Shown here piece by piece: positions 43,958 through 53,187 of a stretch of 64,000 bases of DNA. The stretch is from the NCBI GenBank assembly GCA_025997675.1, contig BNUX01000003.1, forward strand, positions 13,520 to 77,519, read 5' to 3'. This DNA comes from Spirochaetia bacterium. Its GTDB lineage: Bacteria > Spirochaetota > Spirochaetia > Treponematales > Breznakiellaceae. The notes beneath the pieces are model-generated. The model was not told the DNA's origin and ran no database searches. It worked only from the letters and a program-made list of their open reading frames with translations. Every line of letters begins with the position of its first letter. Positions within the stretch are counted from its first letter, which is position 1. Both the position numbers and the translations under genes were made by a program.

Positions 43958-45999
43958 GTGGTTTCTCCTTTCAATCGCCCGGTGTCTGGAAATCCGCCCT
44001 CCTCACCCTCCCGGACACCTCCTACTTTGAACTGATGCGCAGCGTTTTTGGGAATATTAAAACCCCCTTCAATAAACAGCGGCTTGCGGATGATTTGACG
44101 GCCTTCCTCTCCAGAAAGGAAATCCAGGAGACCATCGCCCTGTATATCGACGAGACCGACGCCAGGATTATTGCCGCCATCGCAACCCTGCAGGAGCCTC
44201 TGACGGGGGAGCTGGAAACCTTTTTTGCCGGGGAGTTTTCCTATGCGGAACTGCACGGCATACTCCTCAACCTGGAGGAGCGGCTTATTCTCTACCGGTT
44301 TCAGGACAAGGACCTCCGCGGGGCGGAGGTCCGGCATTTGTCCCTGAACCCGCTCCTGGAACCGGTGCTTGCCCCCATCATTACCGACAAGGGCTCCCTG
44401 TTTCCCTCCCAGCCCCGCTCCGCGGAGGCCCCCGACGGTCCGGCCTTAGATGACCGGCTCCTGGCGGCGATCTTTGCCTTTGTCTCCGCTGAGACGGACT
44501 TTTTTAAGGTCGAAGGGGGGATACGGAAAAGAATCCTGGATGAAGGCAGGAGGATCTTCCCCAGCCTGGATATTGAGTCCCTCATCGGCGGCCTACTGGG
44601 CTTGGGCCTTCTCCAGCAGAGCGGGGAGGGAGGCGCCGTGGCGCTTGTCCTTGACGAATCGAAACTCCGCTCCTTTAAGGGCCTTTCCTTCTCTGAGCGG
44701 CGGGAATATTTGGCGGCGGGAATCTGCGTCGATAAAAACATCCCCAAGTCCCCCTATCTTCAGGCGCTGGTCAGGTTTATCCATACCTTTTTGAGTACCT
44801 TGAAGGAGGACCGGCAATACCCCCGGACAACCCTCAGGCGGATTGCGGATATTCTGGAACGGGGGGACCTTGAACAGGCAAGCCCCTGGGGGCTCCACAA
44901 GGCGGCTTCCTGGGGGGGAGAAGTATTCGATACGGTGCTGGAAGCCCTGCAAACGGTGGGTCTTCTCGCCGGGGAAGCCCCTGACCGGTATTTCCGGTAT
45001 TCCCCGGCCATTTCCCCGAGCGACGGGGCGGTGATTGCTATGGATACGGCCTTTTCCTGCCTGCTCTACCCGGGGGTACTTTTTGAGGATGCTATGGAAC
45101 TGGCCTCTTGCTGCCTGGTCCGGGAAACCGGCGCGGCGGTGCGGTTTGAGCTGACCCGGGAATCGGTGGTCCGGGGCTTTGACCGGGGTATGACGGCGGA
45201 TGCCATACTGAGCCTCTTGGACCGGCTGTCCCTTAACCAGGTGGACCAGAACCTCCGCTGGACCGTGAAGGACTGGGAAACCCGATATGCCGGGGTCTCC
45301 CTGTACCAGGGGCTGGTCCTGACCCTGGCGGAGGATCGCCGCTACCTGGCGGAGGCGGAACCCGTGGCCTCACTGGTCACCCGGACCGTGGCGCCGGGGG
45401 TGTACCTCCTTTCGTCACATGAAAAAGCCGGCGTTGTCCGGGCGCTGCACAAGGCGGGGATAGATATCATTGCCCAGCCGCTCCCGACCAGGAAACCTTT
45501 TTTCGCGGAGCGGCACTCCCCCTATCCGCCGCTTGGTAGGGCGCTGCCCCACCCGTTCCCGGAGGCTCTCCCCTCCCGGAATATGGAAAAGGCGGAACAG
45601 TACAAGGAGCGCTTCCGCAGAGCCCTGGAGAAACTATCCCTCTCCAAAGGTGAGCGGGACGAGCTGGCCGCCCGGATAGAGCGGCGGCTGATCCTCAATG
45701 AATCCCAACTGGCGGGGGTTTCGGTACGGTACGAGAAACTGGAAGCCCGGGGCCTCGACTATATGGGGAAAACCGCCATCGCGAAACAGGCCATTGCCGC
45801 AAAGCAGCTCATAGAAATTATGTGGTCTAATCCCGACGGCGCTATGATCAGGGCCGTCGGAACACCGGAGGTCCTGGAAAAATCCGGGGGGGAGACCCTG
45901 TTGGTCCTTACCCCCATACCGCCCGGTGACGTGATCCGGCTTCCCTTGGGAAAGATCGGTCTCATCAGGCGGATTAAACAATCAATTTTTGGAGAATGA
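43954..45999 (+). CDS. XPB partner protein with Ssl2-N/Helicase_C_3-like region
   Basis: A 681-residue protein without helicase motifs. The middle (DAILSLLDRLSLNQVDQNLRWTVKDWETRYAGVSLYQGLVLTLAEDRR) resembles the XPB/Ssl2 N-terminal-like domain, preceded by winged-helix-like segments (LPDTSYFELMRSVFGN, SYAELHGILLNLEERLIL) and followed by a basic C-terminus with a possible WYL-like beta part (KQLIEIMWSNPDGAMIRAVGTPEVLEKSG). Actinobacteria and Treponema have the same pairing next to their xpb genes. It probably forms a complex with XPB. The reaction, if any, is unknown. Confidence 0.72.
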   Translation: MSGFSFQSPGVWKSALLTLPDTSYFELMRSVFGNIKTPFNKQRLADDLTAFLSRKEIQETIALYIDETDARIIAAIATLQEPLTGELETFFAGEFSYAELHGILLNLEERLILYRFQDKDLRGAEVRHLSLNPLLEPVLAPIITDKGSLFPSQPRSAEAPDGPALDDRLLAAIFAFVSAETDFFKVEGGIRKRILDEGRRIFPSLDIESLIGGLLGLGLLQQSGEGGAVALVLDESKLRSFKGLSFSERREYLAAGICVDKNIPKSPYLQALVRFIHTFLSTLKEDRQYPRTTLRRIADILERGDLEQASPWGLHKAASWGGEVFDTVLEALQTVGLLAGEAPDRYFRYSPAISPSDGAVIAMDTAFSCLLYPGVLFEDAMELASCCLVRETGAAVRFELTRESVVRGFDRGMTADAILSLLDRLSLNQVDQNLRWTVKDWETRYAGVSLYQGLVLTLAEDRRYLAEAEPVASLVTRTVAPGVYLLSSHEKAGVVRALHKAGIDIIAQPLPTRKPFFAERHSPYPPLGRALPHPFPEALPSRNMEKAEQYKERFRRALEKLSLSKGERDELAARIERRLILNESQLAGVSVRYEKLEARGLDYMGKTAIAKQAIAAKQLIEIMWSNPDGAMIRAVGTPEVLEKSGGETLLVLTPIPPGDVIRLPLGKIGLIRRIKQSIFGE

Positions 46000-46002
46000 A
46001 CA

Positions 46003-46782
46003 ATGCCACTATTACCCTTTTCTGCGAATCAAATAGAAACAAACCAGGCAAAATTGGCGGTCCTCATCGACGCCGACAATACCCAGCCCGCCATCATCGA
46101 CGGCCTCCTGGATGAGGTGGCCAAGTACGGCGTGGCCAGCGTCAAGCGGATCTACGGGGACTGGACCAGTACCAACCTCCGTTCCTGGAAGGACCGGCTG
46201 TTGGATCACGCCATTCAGCCCATCCAGCAGTTTTCCTACACCACCGGCAAGAACGCCACGGACAGCGCCATGATCATCGATGCCATGGACCTCCTGTACA
46301 GCGACAAGCTGGACGGCTTCTGCATCGTGTCCAGCGATTCCGACTTTACCCGCCTGGCCGCCCGGCTCCGGGAAAGCGGCCGCACCGTCTACGGCTTTGG
46401 GGAAAAGAAAACCCCCCGTGCCTTTGTTTCGGTCTGCGACAAGTTCATCTACACAGAAATACTGCGGGATAACCAGGAGGAAGCCGACGAGGACGATTCC
46501 CGCCCCGCCGCTAAGCCGAAGAAGGACTTCAAGGTGGACCGCAAGCTCCTGAAGCTCCTCCGGGACACCGTGGACGACCTGGCGGATGAATCCGGCTGGG
46601 CCTACCTGGGCGGGGTAGGGCAGAAGATCACCCTCCGGTCCAGCGAGTTCGACCCCCGGAACTACGGCTTCCGGAAGCTGGCGGACCTCTTCCGGGCCAT
46701 CCCCCAGTTCGAGACCGAGGAACGGCCCCAGGAGAACGGCACCGGGCGGCAGGTGTATATCAGGTGGAAGCGGCGGAAATAG
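46003..46782 (+). CDS. NYN-domain (LabA/DUF88) protein with LOTUS-like C-terminus
   Basis: A 259-residue protein. Residues ~18-155 are a NYN nuclease domain: LAVLIDADNTQ, KRIYGDWTS, SAMIIDAMDLLYSDKLDGFCIVSSDSDFTRLA, with the conserved aspartates of the PIN-like active site. Residues ~180-259 (LLKLLRDTVDDLADESGWAYLGGVGQKI; then DPRNYGFRKLADLFRAI) are an OST-HTH/LOTUS domain, an RNA-binding winged helix. The combination suggests an RNA-processing or RNA-decay factor. It starts 3 bases after the XPB partner, so it belongs to the same transcript. Confidence 0.88.
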   Translation: MPLLPFSANQIETNQAKLAVLIDADNTQPAIIDGLLDEVAKYGVASVKRIYGDWTSTNLRSWKDRLLDHAIQPIQQFSYTTGKNATDSAMIIDAMDLLYSDKLDGFCIVSSDSDFTRLAARLRESGRTVYGFGEKKTPRAFVSVCDKFIYTEILRDNQEEADEDDSRPAAKPKKDFKVDRKLLKLLRDTVDDLADESGWAYLGGVGQKITLRSSEFDPRNYGFRKLADLFRAIPQFETEERPQENGTGRQVYIRWKRRK

Positions 46783-47942
46783 AGGGTGAAATAATAAACA
46801 ACGTATTACTTATTCCGGATTCATTTAAGGGGACGATGAGTTCAACCGAGATTTGCGGCATCATGGAAGCGGCGGTTAAAAGATTCTATCCCGCAGCAAA
46901 GGTGAGCAGTATTCCGGTTGCCGACGGCGGTGAAGGCAGCGTTGAAGCGTTTTTGTGCGCGGCCGGGGGAACAAAGAAAACGGTACGGGTTAAGGGGCCC
47001 TTCTTTGAGGACATCGACTCCTTTTACGGTATTTTGGCGGATGGCAAGACGGCGGTGATCGAAATGGCGGCCTGTGCGGGGCTGCCCCTTGCCGGCAGCC
47101 ATCCTGATCCCGAAAAGACGACTACCTACGGTGCGGGGCAGCTTATTGAAGCCGCCATTGACGCGGGGTGCACAAGGATTGTGATGGGCCTGGGGGGCAG
47201 TGCGACGAACGACGGCGGCGCCGGGGCGGCAATGGCGCTGGGGGTGCAGTTTACGGGGGCGGATGGCAAGCCCTTCGTGCCCACCGGGGGCGCCCTAAAG
47301 GACATACGGCACATTGACATACGGGGCATAAACCCCAAGCTCAAGCAGGTTGAGTTGGTGAGCATGTGCGACATCGACAATCCCCTGTTCGGCCCCTCCG
47401 GTGCGGCCCATGTGTTTGGGCCGCAAAAGGGCGCAACGCCGGATATGGTGCGATCCCTTGACGCGGGTTTGAAGCATCTGGCGGAGGTGGTAAAGGCGGA
47501 CCTCCAGCTTGATTTGGCGGATATGCCCGGCGCGGGGGCAGCCGGGGGTATGGGCTACGGCATGAAGGTGTTCCTGGGGTCAGTGCTACAGATGGGGATT
47601 GAAACGGTGCTGGATACCGTTCACTTTGACGATCTGCTTAAGACTGCGGACATAGTTTTTTCCGGGGAAGGCAAAATTGACACCCAGAGTTTGCGGGGGA
47701 AGGTGGTAATCGGCATTGCGAAGCGCACCAAAAAGGCGGGGGTCCCCCTGATTGCGGTGGTGGGGGACATCGGCGACGATATTGACACGGCGTATGAGAT
47801 GGGTGTTTCGGCGATTTTCAGCATCAACCGTGTGGCGGTGGATTATTCTCTGGCGAAGCTGCGGGCAAAAAACGATTTGCGCCTCACTATGGAAAACATT
47901 CTGCGGTTTTCACCTAAAGAACAGCCGTCATATCCGTCTTGA
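46764..47942 (+). CDS. Glycerate 2-kinase (GlxK family)
   Basis: Recognised by [20 protein letters not shown], the nucleotide region [13 protein letters not shown] and [19 protein letters not shown], and the C-terminal [22 protein letters not shown]. It phosphorylates glycerate to 2-phosphoglycerate, feeding glyoxylate or glucarate breakdown into glycolysis. The start is uncertain: the family starts at NNVLLIPDS, where the DNA reads ATAATAAACAAC behind GAGGGTG, so an ATA codon at 46794 may be used. The nearest ordinary codon in frame is GTG 46764, which overlaps the NYN gene by 19 bases and has no good ribosome site. Confidence 0.88.
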   Translation: MEAAEIEGEIINNVLLIPDSFKGTMSSTEICGIMEAAVKRFYPAAKVSSIPVADGGEGSVEAFLCAAGGTKKTVRVKGPFFEDIDSFYGILADGKTAVIEMAACAGLPLAGSHPDPEKTTTYGAGQLIEAAIDAGCTRIVMGLGGSATNDGGAGAAMALGVQFTGADGKPFVPTGGALKDIRHIDIRGINPKLKQVELVSMCDIDNPLFGPSGAAHVFGPQKGATPDMVRSLDAGLKHLAEVVKADLQLDLADMPGAGAAGGMGYGMKVFLGSVLQMGIETVLDTVHFDDLLKTADIVFSGEGKIDTQSLRGKVVIGIAKRTKKAGVPLIAVVGDIGDDIDTAYEMGVSAIFSINRVAVDYSLAKLRAKNDLRLTMENILRFSPKEQPSYPS

Positions 47943-47997
47943 AACACCCCATCCTCCCCTATATGATACACATATAAAGAAGGAGCCCCGATTCACC

Positions 47998-50439
47998 ATG
48001 GCAAAATACCCCTTTCCGACCATCGAACCCAAGTGGCAAAAGTATTGGGAGCAGCACAAGACCTTTAAGGCTGCGGAGGACCCGTCCTTCCCCAAGGAAA
48101 AGCGCCGGTATGTGCTGGATATGTTTCCCTACCCCTCCGCCCAGGGCCTCCACGTGGGGCACCCCGAGGGTTATACCGCCACGGACATCTACTGCCGCTA
48201 CCTTCGCATGAACGGGTACAACGTGCTGCACCCTATGGGCTTCGACGCCTTCGGGCTGCCGGCGGAGAACTACGCCATCAAGACCGGGACCCACCCGGCG
48301 CTGACCACCGCAGCGAACATCAACAAGTTCCGCGCCCAGATTAAGTCCCTGGGCTTTTCCTATGACTGGTCTCGGGAGGTGGATACCTCCCAGGAAAAAT
48401 ACTACCGCTGGACCCAGTGGATCTTCCTCAAGCTCTTTGAAAAGGGCCTGGCCTACGAGGCGGAGAGCCCCATCAACTGGTGCCCTTCCTGCAAGACCGG
48501 CCTGGCCAACGAGGAAGTGAAGGACGGCTGCTGTGATCGCTGCGGCGCAAAGGTGACCCGGAAGCGGATTCGCCAGTGGATATTGAAGATAACCGCCTAC
48601 GCCGAGCGGCTTTTGGCGGATTTGGAAGGCCTGGACTGGCCGGAGCCGGTCAAGCTGATGCAGCGGAACTGGATAGGCCGCAGTGAGGGGGCCAACGTCA
48701 GCTTTAAGATTGACGGCCCCGGCCATCAGGATGGCTTAGAAATTTACACCACCCGCCCCGACACCCTCTTCGGGGCAACCTACATGGTTCTCTCCCCGGA
48801 ACATCCCCTGGTGGACACCATTACTACCCCGGAGCAGAAAGCTGCGGTGGCGGCCTACGTGGATGCGGCGGCCAAGAAGAGCGACCTGGAACGGACCGAC
48901 TTGGCAAAGGTGAAGACCGGGGTTTTCTCCGGCGCATACGCGATAAACCCGGTGAACGGGAAGAAGATACCCATCTGGATAGCGGACTACGTGCTTATCT
49001 CCTACGGAACCGGGGCCATCATGGCGGTCCCCGCCCACGACGAGCGTGACTGGGATTTTGCCAAGGCCTTTAACCTGCCCATCATTCAGGTGGTGGCAAA
49101 CGAGAAACCCGCGCCGGGGCAGGATTATTCCGCCGAGCCCCCGGAGTACACCATTGCCGACGGCTGGTCGGTGAACTCCGGCGAGTTTACCGGGCTCCCC
49201 ACGGCCGAGGCAAAGACTAAGGTTACCGCCTGGGTTGAGTCCCAGGGGCTTGGTAAAAAAGCGGTGAACTACAAACTGCGGGACTGGATATTCAGCCGCC
49301 AGCGTTACTGGGGGGAGCCGATCCCGGTGGTCCACTGCGACCATTGCGGCATTGTTCCCCTCCCCGAAACCGCCTTGCCCCTCCGCCTGCCCGAGGTGCA
49401 GTCCTACACCCCTACGGGCACCGGCGAATCCCCCCTGGCGGGGATCGCCGAGTGGGTGAACACCACCTGCCCAAAGTGCGGCGGCAAGGCGAAGCGGGAA
49501 ACCAACACCATGCCCCAGTGGGCGGGGTCTTGCTGGTATTACCTCCGTTACCTGGACCCGGATAACAGTACCGCTTTCGCCGCAAAGGACAAAATTGACT
49601 ATTGGGCGCCGGTGGACCTCTACGTGGGCGGGGTCGAACACGCGGTGCTGCACCTCCTCTACAGCCGTTTCTGGCACAAGGTCCTCTACGACCTTGGCTT
49701 AGTCAACACCAAGGAACCCTTCCAGCGGCTGGTCAACCAGGGGATGATCCTGGGGGAGGATAACCAGAAGATGAGCAAGAGCCGGGGTAACGTGATCAAC
49801 CCCGACGACATTGTAAAAACCTACGGCGCCGACTCTATGCGGGTCTACGAGATGTTCATGGGCCCCCTGGAGGTGACCAAGCCCTGGCTCACTGCGGGGC
49901 TTGTCGGGGTGTCCCGGTTTCTGGAGCGGCTCTGGGCCATCGCCGAAAAGCCCGTGACCGATGGCGCCGGGAGCGAGGAACTGGTGCGGCTGCTCCATAA
50001 AACGATACGGAAGGTGAGCTCCGACACGGGAACCCTGAACTTCAATACCGCCATCAGCGCCATGATGGTCTACTCCAACGAACTGGCGAAACTTGCGGAG
50101 GTGCCCCGCAGTCTCTGGGAACCCCTGGTGTTGATGGCAAGCGTCTACGCGCCCCACCTGGGGGAGGAACTTTGGGAGAAGCTGGGCCACGGCGGTTCCG
50201 TATCCAAGGCTTCCTGGCCTGTCTGGGATGATGCGCTTACGGCGGACAATGAAGTGACCGTGGTGGCCCAGGTAAACGGCAAGATACGGGACAAGTTTAC
50301 CGCTCCGGCAGGGATGGCGAAGGCGGAACTGGAAAAGATCGCCCTGGCCCTTCCGGGGGTGCTTAAGTGGCTTGAAGGACAGACCATCGTTAAGGTCATT
50401 ACCGTGCCGGATAAGCTCGTTAATATCGTGGTAAAATAA
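47998..50439 (+). CDS. leuS: Leucyl-tRNA synthetase
   Basis: An 813-residue class I synthetase. HIGH is HVGH at 52-55, KMSKS is at 591-595 ([18 protein letters not shown]), and the CP1 editing domain (~220-390) contains [21 protein letters not shown] and [17 protein letters not shown]. Zinc-type cysteines appear in [24 protein letters not shown]. It charges tRNA-Leu and edits mischarged products. AGAAGGAG stands 12 bases before the ATG; the frame is open upstream inside the glycerate kinase gene, but family alignment fixes this start. Confidence 0.97.
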   Translation: MAKYPFPTIEPKWQKYWEQHKTFKAAEDPSFPKEKRRYVLDMFPYPSAQGLHVGHPEGYTATDIYCRYLRMNGYNVLHPMGFDAFGLPAENYAIKTGTHPALTTAANINKFRAQIKSLGFSYDWSREVDTSQEKYYRWTQWIFLKLFEKGLAYEAESPINWCPSCKTGLANEEVKDGCCDRCGAKVTRKRIRQWILKITAYAERLLADLEGLDWPEPVKLMQRNWIGRSEGANVSFKIDGPGHQDGLEIYTTRPDTLFGATYMVLSPEHPLVDTITTPEQKAAVAAYVDAAAKKSDLERTDLAKVKTGVFSGAYAINPVNGKKIPIWIADYVLISYGTGAIMAVPAHDERDWDFAKAFNLPIIQVVANEKPAPGQDYSAEPPEYTIADGWSVNSGEFTGLPTAEAKTKVTAWVESQGLGKKAVNYKLRDWIFSRQRYWGEPIPVVHCDHCGIVPLPETALPLRLPEVQSYTPTGTGESPLAGIAEWVNTTCPKCGGKAKRETNTMPQWAGSCWYYLRYLDPDNSTAFAAKDKIDYWAPVDLYVGGVEHAVLHLLYSRFWHKVLYDLGLVNTKEPFQRLVNQGMILGEDNQKMSKSRGNVINPDDIVKTYGADSMRVYEMFMGPLEVTKPWLTAGLVGVSRFLERLWAIAEKPVTDGAGSEELVRLLHKTIRKVSSDTGTLNFNTAISAMMVYSNELAKLAEVPRSLWEPLVLMASVYAPHLGEELWEKLGHGGSVSKASWPVWDDALTADNEVTVVAQVNGKIRDKFTAPAGMAKAELEKIALALPGVLKWLEGQTIVKVITVPDKLVNIVVK

Positions 50440-51626
50440 TGGTAACACTGTTACTGTGCATCATCTACCTCACCTTTATCAGCCTGGGGCTGCCGGATTC
50501 TATCCTGGGCTCAGCCTGGCCGGTGATGCGCCTGGACTTCGACGTGCCCCTCCATTTTGCGGGGCTGGTGTCGGCGGCCATTACCCTGGGGACCGTGGTG
50601 TCCAGCCTCTACAGCAGCCGGGCGGTCCGCCGCCTGGGGACCGGGACGGTTACCCTGATTTCGGTGGCCATGACCGCCACGGGGCTTCTGGGGTTCAGCC
50701 TCATGCCGTCCTTTTACTGGTTCTTCTTCTTTGCCCTGCCCCTGGGGCTCGGCGGGGGGGCCATAGATACGGTGCTCAATAACTATGTGGCCCTCCACTA
50801 CAAGGCCCGGCACATGAACTGGCTCCACTGCTTCTGGGGGGTAGGCGCCGGCCTGAGCCCCATCATCATGGCGGGGTTTATCAGCCGGGGGAACCGGTGG
50901 CGGGACGGGTACCGGGTTATTGCGGCGGGGCAGTGGGGCATTGTCATTATCCTGGCTGCGACACTCTTTCTGTGGAAAAAAGCTACGCCGGAGGGGCCGG
51001 CCAAGGGGCTCTCCAAAGCGGACCGCTGGTCCGATGTCTTTGCCATCCCCGGGGTAAAGGCCGCGCTCCTGGGCTTTTTTTCCTATGTGTCTGTGGAGGC
51101 GATCCTGAATGTGTGGGGCCCCACCTATCTGGTCATGCGGAAGGGGGTAGGGGCCGAAGCCGCCGCCCAATGGCTATCCCTCTATTTTGTTAGCCTTACG
51201 GTGGGCCGCTTCATTTCCGGATTGGTAAGCGGCCTCATGAGTAACAAGACCCTCATCTTTGCAGGCTGCGCCTTCGTTGCCCTGGGGCTTATCTTCCTGG
51301 CCCTTCCCCTGCCGCTCTTCTTTTCATTCGCCGCCTTTATCCTCTTAGGCTTCGGCTACGCGCCAATCTTCCCCTCCATGCTCCATGAAACCCCCCGGCG
51401 TTTCGGCGCAACCGTTTCTCAGGCGATCATGGGCTACCAGTTTGCCTCGTCCTATATCGGCGCATCCCTCACCCCCATACTGGCGGGGCTGCTTATCTCC
51501 CGGGTCAGCATGGTTCTCTATCCCGTTTTATTGGCGATCTTCCTGGCCCTCCTGGTGGGGAGTTCCGCCTTTATCGTGGTATTGGAAAAACAAAGGAAGC
51601 TGCTTGTCCGGGGAATCAATAATTAG
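50439..51626 (+). CDS. Major facilitator superfamily transporter
   Basis: A 395-residue protein with about 12 hydrophobic segments in two halves. The loop after segment 2 reads SSRAVRRLGTGTVTLIS, similar to the MFS A motif, and NYVALHYKARHMNWLHCFWGVGAGLSP resembles the FucP/sugar-type members. The substrate cannot be read from the sequence. Its ATG overlaps the leuS stop (TAATG), an odd partner, and its 3' end overlaps the next gene on the other strand by 11 bases. Confidence 0.85.
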   Translation: MVTLLLCIIYLTFISLGLPDSILGSAWPVMRLDFDVPLHFAGLVSAAITLGTVVSSLYSSRAVRRLGTGTVTLISVAMTATGLLGFSLMPSFYWFFFFALPLGLGGGAIDTVLNNYVALHYKARHMNWLHCFWGVGAGLSPIIMAGFISRGNRWRDGYRVIAAGQWGIVIILAATLFLWKKATPEGPAKGLSKADRWSDVFAIPGVKAALLGFFSYVSVEAILNVWGPTYLVMRKGVGAEAAAQWLSLYFVSLTVGRFISGLVSGLMSNKTLIFAGCAFVALGLIFLALPLPLFFSFAAFILLGFGYAPIFPSMLHETPRRFGATVSQAIMGYQFASSYIGASLTPILAGLLISRVSMVLYPVLLAIFLALLVGSSAFIVVLEKQRKLLVRGINN

Positions 51627-52461
51627 GATTAGAAATAGCCATTTCACTTACGGGTGAACTGCCGCTCGAATTTGCTGCCCGTACCCACACGTATTGTCTT
51701 CTCTTTTCCCTGACTTCAACCTTACAGGAGTTACGTTTTTCCGTCAGCGTCGGGTTCGTAGGTTGGGTGGGGTTCTCTGAAATATATACATAATATGCGG
51801 TTGCTTTCGGTACCTTTTTCCAGTTTATATTTAAGTAACGCGTATTGCTGAAGCCGGTCCTGCTATAATCCAGGGCAGGCATTTCCGGCTTTCCCGGTAT
51901 CTGCGCCGCAAGCGTAAGCGCCCGGGAAAGCATTCTGTCCGCAGACCTCATATTAACGGATTTTGCGGCCATCATTTTGCGTCCCTGTATCTCCAATGAC
52001 CTGAGCCGAAGCCGGTAGTATTCGCCAATATCCTCCAGCATACAGGTTATGATAATTTCCGCCCCAAGGTTTTCGCCTATCCGTACCTGATTGTCCTCAT
52101 TCACTTCACCGGTTACCTGCTGATACCCGATTTCACTGTTAATCATCGCCTTATTCGTCTTGTCGCGGTCAAGCAGGGTAAACTTGCCCGTGTTCACCAA
52201 GGCGTCAACAATCTCGTTGAGCATATAATTGGCCAGCGCTTCGGTCGGGGCGCCGGCAACATTCAATACCGCAACCTTCGCGCCCTCAGGTAAACCGGTG
52301 GCTATCTCGGCGGTCCCGTACACTATGGCTTCATTCAGATCCCGCAAGCGGGTTTCTTCGAGCCGCCGGGCCTGCTCTTCCCTCCTGCTATTGTCCGGGG
52401 GTGTTGTCGTACAGGTTAAAACGGCACTTGCAAAACAAAGCAACAACAGCATTTTTTTCAT
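51616..52461 (-). CDS. CsgG/LpoB-like lipoprotein
   Basis: A 281-residue lipoprotein (signal MKKMLLLLCFASAVLTC, C17). Residues ~40-190 match the penicillin-binding-protein-activator/CsgG family: AKVAVLNVAGAPTEALANYMLNEIVDALVNTGKFTLLDR, then QVRIGENLGAEIIITCMLEDIG. The last ~80 residues look like a fibronectin type III domain (YLNINWKKVPKATAYYVYIS). It has its own promoter with an extended -10 (52485-52511), back to back with the LPP20-like gene. A role at the cell surface or in wall synthesis is inferred. Confidence 0.78.
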   Translation of the reverse strand: MKKMLLLLCFASAVLTCTTTPPDNSRREEQARRLEETRLRDLNEAIVYGTAEIATGLPEGAKVAVLNVAGAPTEALANYMLNEIVDALVNTGKFTLLDRDKTNKAMINSEIGYQQVTGEVNEDNQVRIGENLGAEIIITCMLEDIGEYYRLRLRSLEIQGRKMMAAKSVNMRSADRMLSRALTLAAQIPGKPEMPALDYSRTGFSNTRYLNINWKKVPKATAYYVYISENPTQPTNPTLTEKRNSCKVEVREKRRQYVWVRAANSSGSSPVSEMAISNPNY

Positions 52462-52484
52462 CTATTATTCACCACCGCCCTTAG

Positions 52485-52511
52485 GATATACCATAAAAAT
52501 GAGCTTGTCAA
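52485..52511 (-). promoter_or_regulatory. Promoter of the CsgG/LpoB-like gene
   Basis: Minus strand: perfect TTGACA (52511-52506), 15-base spacer, TATATC (52490-52485) preceded by TGG. The spacer is short, but the extended -10 compensates. Confidence 0.5.
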
Positions 52512-52533
52512 GAAGGCGCCCGTTACTTTATGC

Positions 52534-52562
52534 TTGAAAAAACTGATATGGTATGGTATAGT
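52534..52562 (+). promoter_or_regulatory. Promoter of the LPP20-like operon
   Basis: TTGAAA (52534-52539), 17-base spacer and TATAGT (52557-52562) with the extended motif TGG just before it. The start site would be near 52569, about 20 bases before the ATG at 52591, leaving room for the GGAGG ribosome site. Confidence 0.7.
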
Positions 52563-52590
52563 CTTGTATATGAAACTGGAGGAGACGGGT

Positions 52591-53187
52591 ATGAAAAAAA
52601 TGGGTTTGTTGGTATTGCCGCTTTTGGCGGCATGGCTGGTTGGATGCGCATCGCAAAAGGCGCCGGTAGTAGTGGAAGCGGAGGCGCCGGCAGCGCAATC
52701 ATGGTCGGCGGATGTCCCGCCTTGGTACTTAAACCCCCCCGAGGATGATGGCAATATCTATGGTATCGGCAGTGCTAAGTTGGCGAGACCCGAAAGGAGC
52801 CAGAGCGCGGCGGAAAATCGTGCCCGTACTTCATTGGCGTTCCAGCTTGAAGCATTGGTTGACGCTATGGAAACGGACTACTATAACGAAGCCGGAACGA
52901 TTAAAGATGCGGCGGTTGCCGAATCCTTTGAAGCGGTTAGCCGGCAATTGGCTTCCGCGAGGGTGAGCGGCGCAAAAGTGACGGAGCGGAAAGTTGGCAG
53001 CGATGGTACCGTCTATGCTTTGGTTGCGTACAGTCAGGCGGCGGCTAAAGAAGATATTACCAAAAGGCTCATTGAAACCGCCGCTTCAAAAAATGCGCGG
53101 ATAAAAACCGATGCGGTGCTCAAAGCTATGGATGAGGCTTTAAAAAACAAATCGTCTCCGGAGCCGGTGGATACCGGCGGTGAATAG
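52591..53187 (+). CDS. LPP20-family lipoprotein
   Basis: A 198-residue lipoprotein (signal MKKMGLLVLPLLAAWLVGC, C19). The mature part has the LPP20-type start PPWYLNPPEDDGNIYGIGSA, then an AENRARTSLAFQLEALVDAM helix. Family members include the Helicobacter LPP20 antigen and the flagellar protein FlgP. The ATG at 52591 is chosen because GGAGG lies 8 bases upstream and the promoter -10 is upstream of it. It overlaps the next lipoprotein gene by 8 bases. Confidence 0.82.
   Translation: MKKMGLLVLPLLAAWLVGCASQKAPVVVEAEAPAAQSWSADVPPWYLNPPEDDGNIYGIGSAKLARPERSQSAAENRARTSLAFQLEALVDAMETDYYNEAGTIKDAAVAESFEAVSRQLASARVSGAKVTERKVGSDGTVYALVAYSQAAAKEDITKRLIETAASKNARIKTDAVLKAMDEALKNKSSPEPVDTGGE

Noticed and set aside
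47752..47997. Long N-terminal extension of LeuS
   Set aside because: It overlaps the glycerate kinase gene in another frame; LeuS alignment and AGAAGGAG fix the start at 47998.
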